Shown here: one piece after another, positions 42,255 to 51,360 of the stretch
Layout: the number at the start of each line of letters is the position of its first letter
How positions within the stretch are numbered: the stretch's first letter is position 1
Assembly: GCA_965224765.1 (NCBI GenBank)
Contig: CBDDAC010000014.1
Coordinates: 1-64,000, forward strand
DNA: 64,000 nucleotides
Source of the DNA: CAZDBA01 sp965224765
GTDB taxonomy: Bacteria; Planctomycetota; Planctomycetia; Pirellulales; Pirellulaceae
Reading direction: 5' to 3'
Position numbers and translations under genes: made by a program
Notes under the pieces: model-generated
Databases searched by the model: none
The model's input: only the letters and a program-made list of their open reading frames with translations
What the model was told of the DNA's origin: nothing

Positions 42255-42860
42255 CTAACGATTTAGGTTGTTTGCAGGAACATTGGCAGTGCCATTCACC
42301 ATTTGAATGACGTTTGCGGTAATGTTTCGACCGGGAGCGTGGTACACGACGTTGCCGCCAATGTATCGCATGACTGACTTGGGATCGTCAATGTCCAACT
42401 CTTGCTCGCTGTGTCGTAGCACCAGGCGAATTCCCTGGTTGTTGCAATACTGGTTGACAATCTGTTTGACTTGATGATACGTATCGTAGTGCAGTTGAGC
42501 TTCGCGCTGCATCAGTTTACGCATGGCATCGCGTTGCTCAACTTCGAGTCGAGCAAGTTCTTCGGCCAGTGCGGTTTCTCCTTGTTTGAACTCTTCCGAG
42601 CCCGGAGTCAGCATTTTGAGCCGCTCTGCCTTCGCCGCCATTTGCTCGCGCAACTGAACCGATTTGGTTTTGAATTGCTCGGCTTCGACTTTGAGTTGTT
42701 GAAGTTGTTGCGTAAACCTCGGATGAGCGTCAAAGACCTTTCCGACGTCGACTAAGGCAACATTTGATTGCGCGCTCGCTAAAGCACACATCCCACACAA
42801 TAGAATGGCGGGAACCAGAATTGATCGTAAAATCCATTGCTTTCGTTTCACGGTCAGCAC
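42255..42860 (-). CDS. OmpH/Skp-family periplasmic chaperone
   Basis: A 201-residue exported protein: signal peptide (ILVPAILLCGMCALASA), then NVALVDVGKVFDAHPRFTQQ and a long charged coiled coil (about 45-130, QLKVEAEQFKTKSVQLREQM and LAEELARLEVEQRDAMRKLM), and a C-terminal strand segment GIRLVLRHSEQELDID. Skp-type chaperones escort outer-membrane proteins. It is first in the operon with lpxC, lpxA and the Gfo/Idh gene, the order seen in many Gram-negative genomes, minus fabZ and lpxD. Confidence 0.85.
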   Translation of the reverse strand: MLTVKRKQWILRSILVPAILLCGMCALASAQSNVALVDVGKVFDAHPRFTQQLQQLKVEAEQFKTKSVQLREQMAAKAERLKMLTPGSEEFKQGETALAEELARLEVEQRDAMRKLMQREAQLHYDTYHQVKQIVNQYCNNQGIRLVLRHSEQELDIDDPKSVMRYIGGNVVYHAPGRNITANVIQMVNGTANVPANNLNR

Positions 42861-43007
42861 TCCTTTGCTGTTGTACCCATGTTTGACTACGGCTCAGGCA
42901 AATCCATTTGCTGAAATCGTAGTTAGGGGATCCGTTAAAGTTATTTCGCGTGGCATATTCTGCCGATAGCGAACTTCAAAGTAAAGCCCGATATTTTTGC
43001 CAGCAGT

Positions 43008-44267
43008 CTACATCGTCGCGGTAAAAGTTTCCCTAAGTTCGTCAGCCAATTCCGCATATCTCGTGTAAAAACTGCGGGCAATCAGGCCGAGGTAAACGTT
43101 CAGGCCGATCGAACAGAGCAGCATGAACAACAGGAACGTATTCGTTTTTTTTAAGTTTTGATTGTCCCCAAGCATCTTATTGCTAGGCGGAGGAGTCAAG
43201 TGAGTTGCATCTTGAGTCGAAGCTTGGTCCTCGGGTCTCGTGTTTTGAACGTTGGTAGTCCTGGGAGTCGTAACAGGAGTTTGCTGGTTGCGAGCAAGTC
43301 GATCCTGTCGAGGGGCTTCAAGAGCAAGGTTGTTTGGGGCTTCCGCGAAGCCGTTATTGTTGAGGGCGGAAACGTACCTCGATTCTCTCTGTTGCGATTG
43401 TTGGAGCTTGTAAGTCAAATCGTTGATTCGTCGATCTTGCTCGTTCATTTTGCGATCTTGATTGGCGATCATTGTTTTGCTCACTTCGATGCCGTTCTCC
43501 AATCGTTGCATTTGTTGAAGCGTTTGGGTGTTGGGGCGGACACCATTGTTCAGACCGATTTCCGCTCGCGGATTAACGGAGCCAATGTCGCGGCGAGCGG
43601 TGTCGAGCGATCGATCGCGATTCTGAAACTGGGTGTCGCGATTGAAATCAGGGGTCGCCACAAATTCACGGCTGTTTTGACGTTGCGTGGTTGCGTCGGG
43701 TTGGCGAATCTCGCCTAGCCCAAAATCTCGGTCGGTAAGATGGTTGGCACGTTGGCGTGGCTGGATGAATTGGCTTCTTCGAACGACGGGTGCAAAGTCC
43801 GAGTCATCTCCGAACTCGATCCAGGGCGCAGGGGTAGACGGGATTGCGTTGGCAGTCTGGCTGGGCGGTGCATAGGGAATCGTGATGTTCGATTGGGAGT
43901 TTTCGACACCAAGATTGGAATTCCGAAATCCGTTTTGAGTGGCGGGGAGGATGCTTGGGGTTCGCACGTTTTGATTTTGGGGCAATGCGGGAACTTCGGC
44001 ACTGCCGGTTGGAAAGCCAGCTTTTCCAGTCGTTACACGTTCGTTTTCACGCACCTGCACATCTTTGGCCAGTTTGACCACAACTTTGTTGACATTCGCA
44101 TTGGCGGGAATCACAGCGACCAGGCCTTCAGGATTATTGATAAGGTTCGCAAATTGTTCGCCGTTCAACGTGAGAATGAACGTGCCGCCTTCGTCATCAC
44201 CCTGCTGTTGCGCAGCAGCGAAACTGGCAGTTAATAGCGTCAGTAGCGCTATCATCAATCCCTTCAT
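43008..44267 (-). CDS. Exported/anchored coiled-coil protein of unknown function
   Basis: A 419-residue protein with a signal peptide (MIALLTLLTASFAAA), a predicted beta-like N-terminal segment (NKVVVKLAKDVQVRENERV), a long Asn/Gln/Arg-rich low-complexity middle, a short coiled coil (about 265-300, NDLTYKLQQSQQRESRYVSA) and a C-terminal membrane helix (TFLLFMLLCSIGLNVYLGLI). No family is recognised. It may be a planctomycete-specific envelope protein. It lies upstream of ompH on the same strand, separated by about 150 bases. Confidence 0.6.
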   Translation of the reverse strand: MKGLMIALLTLLTASFAAAQQQGDDEGGTFILTLNGEQFANLINNPEGLVAVIPANANVNKVVVKLAKDVQVRENERVTTGKAGFPTGSAEVPALPQNQNVRTPSILPATQNGFRNSNLGVENSQSNITIPYAPPSQTANAIPSTPAPWIEFGDDSDFAPVVRRSQFIQPRQRANHLTDRDFGLGEIRQPDATTQRQNSREFVATPDFNRDTQFQNRDRSLDTARRDIGSVNPRAEIGLNNGVRPNTQTLQQMQRLENGIEVSKTMIANQDRKMNEQDRRINDLTYKLQQSQQRESRYVSALNNNGFAEAPNNLALEAPRQDRLARNQQTPVTTPRTTNVQNTRPEDQASTQDATHLTPPPSNKMLGDNQNLKKTNTFLLFMLLCSIGLNVYLGLIARSFYTRYAELADELRETFTATM

Positions 44268-44427
44268 GAATAGGGCTCCAAAAATAAAATTGGCATCTGA
44301 GTCAAATTAGATTCAAGTTATCGTAGTCTTAATCAAGTCCGCGGGTAAATACCGAATTATCTGAGCTTCGAAGCTTCGTTAAATTTACCAGCTTTCCCGT
44401 TTTCAGTATTGTTGCCTGAGATCCTTC

Positions 44428-45411
44428 GTGAAGCAAACTTCTCTTCCCCCAGAATCGCCGAGAATTTCCACGGAACGGCGCGGATTCAGTCAGCATTGGA
44501 AGGTTTTGTTGCGTGTTGGAGTCGTGGTTACCGTGGTGTTTGCCTTGGGGTGGGCTATCCGGCAGGCCTATTTTGAATTGCGGGATCAACCGCTGAAATT
44601 CTCCGAGATCGATTGGTCTAAAATTCTGCTGGCTGAGGGGATTTATCTTGGCTCGATGACACTGTCCTGGATATTTTGGCATCGAATACTGCTTGCACTT
44701 GGCCAGCGTCCTCGAAAATTGAAATCGATGAGGGCCTTTTTCGTAAGCCAACTGGGCAAGTATGTTCCAGGCAAAGCCATGGTCGTGGTTCTGCGAACCG
44801 ATTTGGTTCAAGATGAGAATGTCAGAGTGGCTCCCGCTGCAGCGAGTGTCTTTATCGAAACACTGACTTGGCTTTTCGTCGGGGCGATGATCGCGAGTTT
44901 GCTGCTGGTGTTTCAATTCCAGGATTTCCGAGGCTTGCAAATCGCGGCGTTGGCGATGATGTTGGTTGCGGGGATATTGACCTGGCCTCCATTTTTCAAT
45001 CGCATCGCCAGCAGAATTACGAAGGCCAAAACATCGGGGGTGACCTACTCCGTCGACTTTATCACAATGGCGATTGGTTGGGTGTTGTTGACTGCTGGAT
45101 GGTGCTTGAACGGCGCGAGCCTTTTGGTGGTCATCGATAGCTTGCCAGGCACTGAGGTGCAAATTGGCCATTTTCCCGTGGTGTTGGCTGCAGTAACACT
45201 GGCTTCGGTTGGTGGATTTGTTTCGCTGCTGCCGGGAGGGCTGGGAGTCCGGGAATTGGTGATGATCCCGTTGCTTGGCTCCGAATTTGGAACGGCAATC
45301 GCTGTGATTGCGGTGATTCTCGTAAGATTTGTATGGTTGACCGCCGAATTCGTTTCGTCGGGTATAATATATTTACTAGTGCAGTTGACCCATGAACCAG
45401 ACCTCCCCTGA
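44428..45411 (+). CDS. Lysylphosphatidylglycerol synthase TM-region (UPF0104) family membrane protein
   Basis: A 327-residue protein with about eight membrane helices, corresponding to the flippase-like half of MprF without the synthase domain. Family landmarks are LTLSWIFWHRILLALGQRPR-like early helices, FFVSQLGKYVPGKAMVVVLR, FIETLTWLFVGAMIASLLLV and the C-terminal GGFVSLLPGGLGVRELVMIP. Such proteins are often paired with GT2 glycosyltransferases and may move lipid-linked sugars. The GTG start at 44428 is used. It overlaps the next gene by 20 bases. Confidence 0.8.
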   Translation: MKQTSLPPESPRISTERRGFSQHWKVLLRVGVVVTVVFALGWAIRQAYFELRDQPLKFSEIDWSKILLAEGIYLGSMTLSWIFWHRILLALGQRPRKLKSMRAFFVSQLGKYVPGKAMVVVLRTDLVQDENVRVAPAAASVFIETLTWLFVGAMIASLLLVFQFQDFRGLQIAALAMMLVAGILTWPPFFNRIASRITKAKTSGVTYSVDFITMAIGWVLLTAGWCLNGASLLVVIDSLPGTEVQIGHFPVVLAAVTLASVGGFVSLLPGGLGVRELVMIPLLGSEFGTAIAVIAVILVRFVWLTAEFVSSGIIYLLVQLTHEPDLP

Positions 45412-46441
45412 ACAAGTGACAACGGCTGACATTTCTTTCGTGATTCCCGTTTTCAATGAAGAAGGCAGCTTGCGCTTGCTGTACGAAGAGGTCTGCGCGG
45501 TTTGCGAGACCAACAACTATCAGTTCGAAATCGTATTCATAAACGATGGCTCAACGGATGACAGTTGGAACATTCTCAAAGGCATTGCCGACCAAGATAG
45601 TCGAGTGATTGCCCTTCGATTTCGTCGAAATTTTGGCAAGGCTGCGGCAATTCGTGCTGGCGTTGCAGCGGCTAATCGCGAGATGGTGATTACAATGGAT
45701 GCGGATTTGCAGGACGATCCAGCTGAGGTTCCCAACTTGATCGCGGGCATCGAGTCAGGCACATACGATGTGGTAAGCGGTTGGAAGAAAATTCGACATG
45801 ATCCAATTGGCAAGCGTTGGCCTTCCAAGTTTTTCAACATGATGGTCGGATGGTTGACCGGGTTGAAACTTCACGATCATAACTGCGGCTTTAAGGCTTA
45901 TCGTCGGCATATCTTTGATGAGATCAATCTGTACGGGGAGTTGCATCGATTTATCCCCGTCCTGGCTGCAGCACGCGGATTTCGTGTTGGCGAAGTGGTT
46001 GTGAATCACCGGGCTCGAGAGTTTGGGAAATCCAAATACGGACTTACACGTTTGCCCAAAGGGTTTTTGGACTTGTTGACCGTGTGTTTCCTGACCAGCT
46101 TCAATCATCGCCCGCAACATATGCTTGGGTCGGTTGGTCTGGGCTCATTCGCGATTGGAATCACTGGCATGGCCTGGATGGCTGTCTATTGGTTGCTGCG
46201 AATGACGATGTTTCCTGAGTGGACGCCGCTTCACCAGCGCCCGATCGTTTTGTATTCGTTGGCGGCATTGTTGTTGGGTGCACAATTGCTATGCATTGGA
46301 TTCCTGGCGGAATTGATTACGGCCAGAAATCAACGATTTGAAGAGCCCTATTCCATTGGCGAGGTTTACGGGCAAAAGACCGATTCAAACCTCAAAAAGA
46401 CTTCCGATGCGGATCGCGAAGCGGGAGCCAATCCCCTTTAG
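45392..46441 (+). CDS. GT2 glycosyltransferase, dolichyl/undecaprenyl-phosphate sugar synthase type
   Basis: A 349-residue protein. The GT-A domain shows SFVIPVFNEEGSLRLLYEEV, VFINDGSTDDSWNIL, VITMDADLQDDPAEVPNLI (DxD) and LHDHNCGFKAYRRHIFDEI. Two C-terminal membrane helices (SFAIGITGMAWMAVYWLLRM and LYSLAALLLGAQLLCIGFLA) are typical of the ArnC/GtrB class. It should make a polyprenyl-phosphate sugar for use outside the membrane. The overlap with the upstream flippase-like gene and the membrane protein next door suggest a three-gene sugar-decoration module. Confidence 0.88.
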   Translation: MNQTSPEQVTTADISFVIPVFNEEGSLRLLYEEVCAVCETNNYQFEIVFINDGSTDDSWNILKGIADQDSRVIALRFRRNFGKAAAIRAGVAAANREMVITMDADLQDDPAEVPNLIAGIESGTYDVVSGWKKIRHDPIGKRWPSKFFNMMVGWLTGLKLHDHNCGFKAYRRHIFDEINLYGELHRFIPVLAAARGFRVGEVVVNHRAREFGKSKYGLTRLPKGFLDLLTVCFLTSFNHRPQHMLGSVGLGSFAIGITGMAWMAVYWLLRMTMFPEWTPLHQRPIVLYSLAALLLGAQLLCIGFLAELITARNQRFEEPYSIGEVYGQKTDSNLKKTSDADREAGANPL

Positions 46442-46532
46442 TGCAATTTGCACCAACCTATAGCGTCTCCTCGCATTGATTTTACGAGTGAAACGACATA
46501 AGTCCGCTACATTTTAACGAAATGCGCTCTAG

Positions 46533-48233
46533 ATGTCCGATGCCCGTTCTAACGAAAGTTGTCCCAGCCAGATCAGTGAAATTTGTAAGCGACGGCACTG
46601 GGGAATGTACTGGCTGATTATTTTTGTCAGTATCGCCACGATCGGCGGACGCGTTGCCAGCGTTCAAAATCATTTCGCCGAGGGGGAGACTCCTTTCTTC
46701 AGTGCGAATGACCGAAGCCGATGGTGTACGATTCGATCTTTGGTTGACGAGGGCACCTACGAGATTGATCCGGTAATCAATCAACGGTCGTCCATTCAAT
46801 GGGATTCCATTGATAAAGTTCAGCACGAAAGCGCGGAGGGACACACTCGCTCCTACTCCAGCAAGCCAACTTTGTTGCCAACCCTGTTAGCCGGCAAGTA
46901 CTGGGTGTTGCAGAAAATGACTGGGCTGAACATCGAGAAAGAGACATTGTTGGTTTGTCGAGTCTTGCTTTTTCTTTGCAATGTGCTGCCGTATTTTTTG
47001 TTTTTGTGTTTGTTGGCGGCAATGCTTGAACGGATCGTGGTTCACGATTGGACGAGGTATTTTGTTCTCTGTTCTGCGGGGTTTGGTACGTTCCTGTCGA
47101 CTTTTGCGGTGACCCTCAACAATCATTTGCCAGCGGCAGTCTGTGTGATGGTAGCCATTTATTGTTTGGATCGAATCTATCGAACCGGACCGGTTTGTCA
47201 TGATCAAGCCTGTGCGACCTGGAAACACTATTCGATGGTTGGTTTTTTTGCTGCGTTTGCCGCTGCCAACGAACTGCCTGCTTTGTCCTTTTTGGCCGCG
47301 GCAGGAATATTGTGTTTGATCAAGTCGCCTGCCAAAACGTTTCTGGGGTTTGTGCCGGCTGCACTGGTGATTGTCGCTGGATTTTTTGGGACGAATTTTC
47401 TCGCCCATGGGACCTGGCGTCCCGCCTATACTCATCGCGGTGATGGTGAACTGATCGCAAAGGTCGAAGGTGCCTTTAATCGCGAGCTTAATGGGAATGA
47501 CGATCAGAAAATGAATGATGGTCAGATTCCAGCTGAGCTGTTGAGTTCGATTCAATCTCATTTTGAGAAAACGCAGGACAAAAAGCTGAACGCGCCGACG
47601 TGTCGTCAAAGTTTTTGGAAACGCGAGTCGGACACTGAATTGGGACGCTGGGTTGTTGGTGATTCATTGGAAGACGTCCAATTTGCCATAGAGCAAACGG
47701 CTGCTCGGGAATACTCAATCTTTGCCTGGGGGAATTGGTACGACTACCAAGGCAGCTATTGGAGTAGCGGGAATCGCTCCGGGGTTGATCGGGGACAGGA
47801 GTCTCAGGTGATTTATTCCTTTCACATGTTGTTTGGCCATCATGGAATTTTTTCTTTGACGCCGATTTGGCTTTTGAGCTTTGCTGGCCTGATCGCCCTG
47901 CCCTTCGCCCGGCGCTTGCAGCTCAAATGGTTAGGCCTGATGGGGGTGGGATTGTCCCTGGTTGTGTTTGCGTTTTATGCAAATCGACCCATCAATGATC
48001 GAAACTACGGCGGCTATTGTAGTGCGCTGCGATGGATGTTCTGGTTGATTCCGATCTGGTTGGTGGCCATGGTGCCCGTGGTGGATTCCTTGGGAAAGAA
48101 GCCATGGGGGAAGTTCGTTTGCTTGGCTTTGCTGGCCTTGAGTATTGCCTCAGCACTCTATTCTGTTGGTAATCCCTGGTGCCATCCTTGGCTCTATGAA
48201 GTCTGGGATACGTTGGGGTTGCCCAATAAATAA
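46533..48233 (+). CDS. Multi-pass membrane protein, possible polyprenyl-sugar-dependent glycosyltransferase
   Basis: A 566-residue protein with ten or more membrane helices (YWLIIFVSIATIGGRVASVQ at the start; WLGLMGVGLSLVVFAFYANR near the end) and a large loop (about 285-420) outside the membrane. The overall plan (short first loop with DEGTYEIDPVINQ, then helices, then a soluble region) resembles GT-C enzymes of the PMT/ArnT group, which use polyprenyl-phosphate sugars such as those made by the preceding GT2. No signature proves it. Same strand, about 90 bases after the GT2 gene. Confidence 0.6.
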   Translation: MSDARSNESCPSQISEICKRRHWGMYWLIIFVSIATIGGRVASVQNHFAEGETPFFSANDRSRWCTIRSLVDEGTYEIDPVINQRSSIQWDSIDKVQHESAEGHTRSYSSKPTLLPTLLAGKYWVLQKMTGLNIEKETLLVCRVLLFLCNVLPYFLFLCLLAAMLERIVVHDWTRYFVLCSAGFGTFLSTFAVTLNNHLPAAVCVMVAIYCLDRIYRTGPVCHDQACATWKHYSMVGFFAAFAAANELPALSFLAAAGILCLIKSPAKTFLGFVPAALVIVAGFFGTNFLAHGTWRPAYTHRGDGELIAKVEGAFNRELNGNDDQKMNDGQIPAELLSSIQSHFEKTQDKKLNAPTCRQSFWKRESDTELGRWVVGDSLEDVQFAIEQTAAREYSIFAWGNWYDYQGSYWSSGNRSGVDRGQESQVIYSFHMLFGHHGIFSLTPIWLLSFAGLIALPFARRLQLKWLGLMGVGLSLVVFAFYANRPINDRNYGGYCSALRWMFWLIPIWLVAMVPVVDSLGKKPWGKFVCLALLALSIASALYSVGNPWCHPWLYEVWDTLGLPNK

Positions 48234-48354
48234 CGCGATGTGAGGCAAGTAATACCGAACCCGCCGCGATTCGGCTTGTCCCCTTGTGTGAAAAGCGAGT
48301 AAATTTGGTGCAGCAAATTGACCGAAGTTGCCCATTTTATACACCTGCACCGCC

Positions 48355-49896
48355 ATGAAAATCCAGTTTTACAATTCACTGACGAACGACTATCAGGAAT
48401 TTAAGCCACTCGAGCCCGGTATCGTCCGCATGTACAGTTGTGGTCCGACCGTCTATGACTTTGCCCATATTGGCAACTTTCGATCATTTCTTTTTGGCGA
48501 TTTGTTGCGCCGATTTTTTGAACTGGTTGGGTATGACGTCGACCACGTGATGAATATCACGGACGTTGGTCATATGGTCGAGGGTGAAGCTGACAAGATG
48601 ATGAGCGCGGGCGAGCGGCTTAAGGAGGGTAAAAAATCAGGACGTATTCCTGAAGGCGAGTCGGTTGATGACCCCAATGATCCCTATCAGATTGCCGACT
48701 ACTTTACGAAGGCCTTTCTGAGTGACGCAAAGCAGCTGGGTTACAAAATTGCCTACGAGTATCCCGAAAAAGTCCCCCACGCGACCAGCCACATCCAAGG
48801 GATGCAGGACATGATTTCGCGACTGCTTGAGCGCGGGCATGCCTATGTTGCCGAAGATGGAGTCGTCTATTTCAGTGTCGAGAGTTTTCCACGCTATGGC
48901 CAGCTAAGCGGAAATTCGATTGATCGGGTCGATAGCGGCGCAGGTGGGCGTGTTTCCGAAGAAAACCAGTCGCGAAAAAAACATCCTGCGGACTTTTTGT
49001 TGTGGAAGCCTGATTCCTCTCACATCATGAAATGGGACTCGCCTTGGGGAGTTGGATACCCAGGTTGGCATATTGAGTGCAGTGTGATGGCTCGAGAAAT
49101 TTTGGGTCGTGATGTGATTGACATTCACACCGGTGGCGAAGATTTGATTTTCCCCCATCACGAATGCGAAATCGCTCAGTCTTGTTGCTCCAATGGAACC
49201 GACTCCTTTGCCAATTTCTGGATCCACGCCAGGTTCCTGTTTGTCGAAGGTAAAAAGATGTCCAAATCCTTGGGGAACTTTTATACAGCCCGCGATGTTT
49301 TTCAGGGCAACATCAAAGTCGGTGAAGGCGCGAATGAACTTTCGAGGAAGCCCGTGCATCCGGCAGTATTAAGATACGAACTGATCAAGACTCATTATCG
49401 CTCCAATATGAACTTTACATACAAGGGGCTGACGGATTCAGCAGTTCTGGTTCAGCGCATTATTGATTTGAGACAAAAACTTGAGGCAGCGGCGACGGCT
49501 GACAAATCTGTCGAGGTAGATTTGTCTCACCCAATCCTCAAGCAGTTTGCCGAAGCCTTGGCTGACGATCTGAATATTTCTGGTGCGTTAGGGATTGTAA
49601 ATCCCTGGGTTCGAGGCGCGCATCCTGACGCAGATGAATCGTTGGCAGTGTTGAAGAAGATCAACTCAGTTCTGGCAATTGCCCCGATCAACGAGGGGCT
49701 CTCTGAAGATACAGGGAGTGGTGGCGATTCCGATGATTGGTACAAGGAAGCTGAAGCTTGGTGCAGGGAATTGGACTCAGCTCGCAAAAAAAAGGACTTT
49801 GATTCCGCTGATGCGATTCGGAAGAAGATCATTGACGCCGGCTTCGAAGTTCAAACGACCAACGAAGGTTCTGTGATCAAGAAGAATCTCGCCTGA
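48355..49896 (+). CDS. cysS: Cysteinyl-tRNA synthetase
   Basis: A 513-residue class I synthetase that charges tRNA-Cys. Motifs are YSCGPTVYDFAHIGNFRSF (zinc Cys and HIGN), YPGWHIECSVMAREILG, DLIFPHHECEIAQSC (zinc ligands), WIHARFLFVEGKKMSKSLGN (KMSKS) and the C-terminal anticodon-binding helices ending AWCRELDSARKKKDFDSADA. ATG 48355 gives the canonical N-terminus. A 27-codon in-frame upstream extension has no family character. A terminator follows directly. Confidence 0.97.
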   Translation: MKIQFYNSLTNDYQEFKPLEPGIVRMYSCGPTVYDFAHIGNFRSFLFGDLLRRFFELVGYDVDHVMNITDVGHMVEGEADKMMSAGERLKEGKKSGRIPEGESVDDPNDPYQIADYFTKAFLSDAKQLGYKIAYEYPEKVPHATSHIQGMQDMISRLLERGHAYVAEDGVVYFSVESFPRYGQLSGNSIDRVDSGAGGRVSEENQSRKKHPADFLLWKPDSSHIMKWDSPWGVGYPGWHIECSVMAREILGRDVIDIHTGGEDLIFPHHECEIAQSCCSNGTDSFANFWIHARFLFVEGKKMSKSLGNFYTARDVFQGNIKVGEGANELSRKPVHPAVLRYELIKTHYRSNMNFTYKGLTDSAVLVQRIIDLRQKLEAAATADKSVEVDLSHPILKQFAEALADDLNISGALGIVNPWVRGAHPDADESLAVLKKINSVLAIAPINEGLSEDTGSGGDSDDWYKEAEAWCRELDSARKKKDFDSADAIRKKIIDAGFEVQTTNEGSVIKKNLA

Positions 49897-49918
49897 ATTC
49901 GACTAAATGCGTAAAAAT

Positions 49919-49952
49919 GAAGGGGGTGTCAGGAATGACGCCCCCTTTTTTT
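49919..49952 (+). terminator. Rho-independent terminator after cysS
   Basis: GGGGGTGTCA and TGACGCCCCC pair around GGAA and are followed by seven T. Confidence 0.9.
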
Positions 49953-50217
49953 AATCAATTGTTTACAAGGTTTTTGGGTTTCGACAAGTTCTCTCGCAAG
50001 ATTCTGCAGGCAGTAATACTTCATAAAACCGCCAAAACTTTCGGATATCACGCTTCTTTCCGTGATGCATACCCGTTCAGAATAGGATTTCGATTCACGT
50101 TCATTGAACGCTCTTGTTGCAATTCTGGATTTCAACTATTCACCTCCAATGGAATTTCATGTAACAGTTCGCTGCACTAAAAGCGAATTGTTTCTTTTAT
50201 CTCAAAATGGAGTTGTT

Positions 50218-50775
50218 ATGAGAAGTGTTTTTGGAAAGAGTTTCACCTTCGTTGTCCTGCTTTGCGCAATGGTGTGTTGTTCATGCGTTTTTGCGATGTC
50301 GAACACGGGCGAAGGAACTGAATCGAAGGTAAGAAACGATAGAAGGGTTCCTGAGGTGACCAGGAAACATCGTCCCCGCGGCAGCGCGGTGGGAAATACA
50401 GTTGTTCTAACCGGGTTTTATCGTGTGCCAAACATCGGCGTTGATGGTTGGATTAATTTCCTGGATCCAGAGGGAGCGACTCCAAACGCGTTTCCGTTTT
50501 GGCAAGAGTGCCATCTTGTAAACGGTTCGTTCGTCCATCTTCTATTTTATCAGGAACTGAAGATCTACGATAATGGCGGCGCGTTGGTTGACAGTTTTGT
50601 GGTTTCGATTCACATGCCTCCAATGATGGCGGTCAGGGAGTGGGTCGTTTCCAAAAACACCAATCTTCCCAATGGTCTTTATGAATTGACTGGCGAAGTC
50701 GGATACTTTGATCCTGTATTGGGGACTCAGATCCTTGACCAGGCGTCAACGGAATTTACCGTTTCCAACTACTAG
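50218..50775 (+). CDS. Exported hypothetical protein
   Basis: A 185-residue protein. ATG 50218 has GGAG 5 bases upstream and opens a signal peptide (FVVLLCAMVCCSCVFAM) whose cysteines could also serve lipidation. The mature part is beta-rich (GNTVVLTGFYRVPNIGVDGW, YQELKIYDNGGALVDSFVVS, LYELTGEVGYFDPVLGTQIL), like a small exported beta-sandwich. No family is recognised. A terminator follows. Confidence 0.6.
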   Translation: MRSVFGKSFTFVVLLCAMVCCSCVFAMSNTGEGTESKVRNDRRVPEVTRKHRPRGSAVGNTVVLTGFYRVPNIGVDGWINFLDPEGATPNAFPFWQECHLVNGSFVHLLFYQELKIYDNGGALVDSFVVSIHMPPMMAVREWVVSKNTNLPNGLYELTGEVGYFDPVLGTQILDQASTEFTVSNY

Positions 50776-50826
50776 GATTGATAAACCAGCATTCTTGTTA
50801 GTTTTTCAATCATTGCCTTGTCAAAA

Positions 50827-50853
50827 AGGGGCAGGTTACTTCGCCTGCCCTTT
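50827..50853. terminator. Terminator hairpin between convergent genes
   Basis: GGGGCAGG and CCTGCCC pair and are followed by TTTT on the plus strand. AAAAA before the stem provides a T-run for the minus strand, so it can serve both neighbouring genes. Confidence 0.7.
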
Positions 50854-51275
50854 TATGGGCTATCAATTGTCGCAATGCACTTGAGCTCGATTGCGATCGG
50901 CGTCGGAAGCGCGTTGATTTCAACCGTCGTGCGACAAGGTTGGTTGTCCGCAAAGTACTCTGCGTAAATCTGATTGTAGGTCTGGAAATCGTCTTTCATG
51001 TTCGTCAAGAAGACGGTGACATCGACAATTTGGTTCCAGCTGGATCCTGCGTCTTCGACAATGGTCCTGATATTCTCAAAAACACTGTGGCACTGGGCTG
51101 CAATGTCGTAGCTAACGATATTGCCGGCTTGATCCTGGACGACTCCAGGAATTTCGGTGGTGTCGCGTTTTCGAGGTCCGACGCCCGAGAGGAAAAGTAG
51201 ATTTCCGACTCGTCGCGCATGCGGATAAAGGCCCACAGGTTTCGGGGCCGTTGATGAATTGATTTTTTCGTTCAC
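50853..51275 (-). CDS. RidA-family deaminase, probably 2-aminomuconate deaminase
   Basis: A 140-residue protein of the YjgF/YER057c/UK114 family. It shows KPVGLYPHARRVGNLLFLSG, ENIRTIVEDAGSSWNQIVDV, TVFLTNMKDDFQTYNQIYAE and PCRTTVEINALP, where the Arg binds the substrate carboxylate. The GVGPRKRDTTEIPGV insertion resembles the 2-aminomuconate deaminase branch used in 2-nitrobenzoate and tryptophan breakdown. With an aldehyde dehydrogenase next to it and kynurenine genes nearby, hydrolysis of 2-aminomuconate is the likely job; general enamine/imine clearance is the alternative. Confidence 0.85.
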   Translation of the reverse strand: MNEKINSSTAPKPVGLYPHARRVGNLLFLSGVGPRKRDTTEIPGVVQDQAGNIVSYDIAAQCHSVFENIRTIVEDAGSSWNQIVDVTVFLTNMKDDFQTYNQIYAEYFADNQPCRTTVEINALPTPIAIELKCIATIDSP

Positions 51276-51360
51276 GTTAAAATCTTGTGTAGGAGAGTGT
51301 GAAATCTTGTCTTGTCGTATTGGAATTGTTGGACGTCAAATAAGGGAAGTGAGTCGTTCG

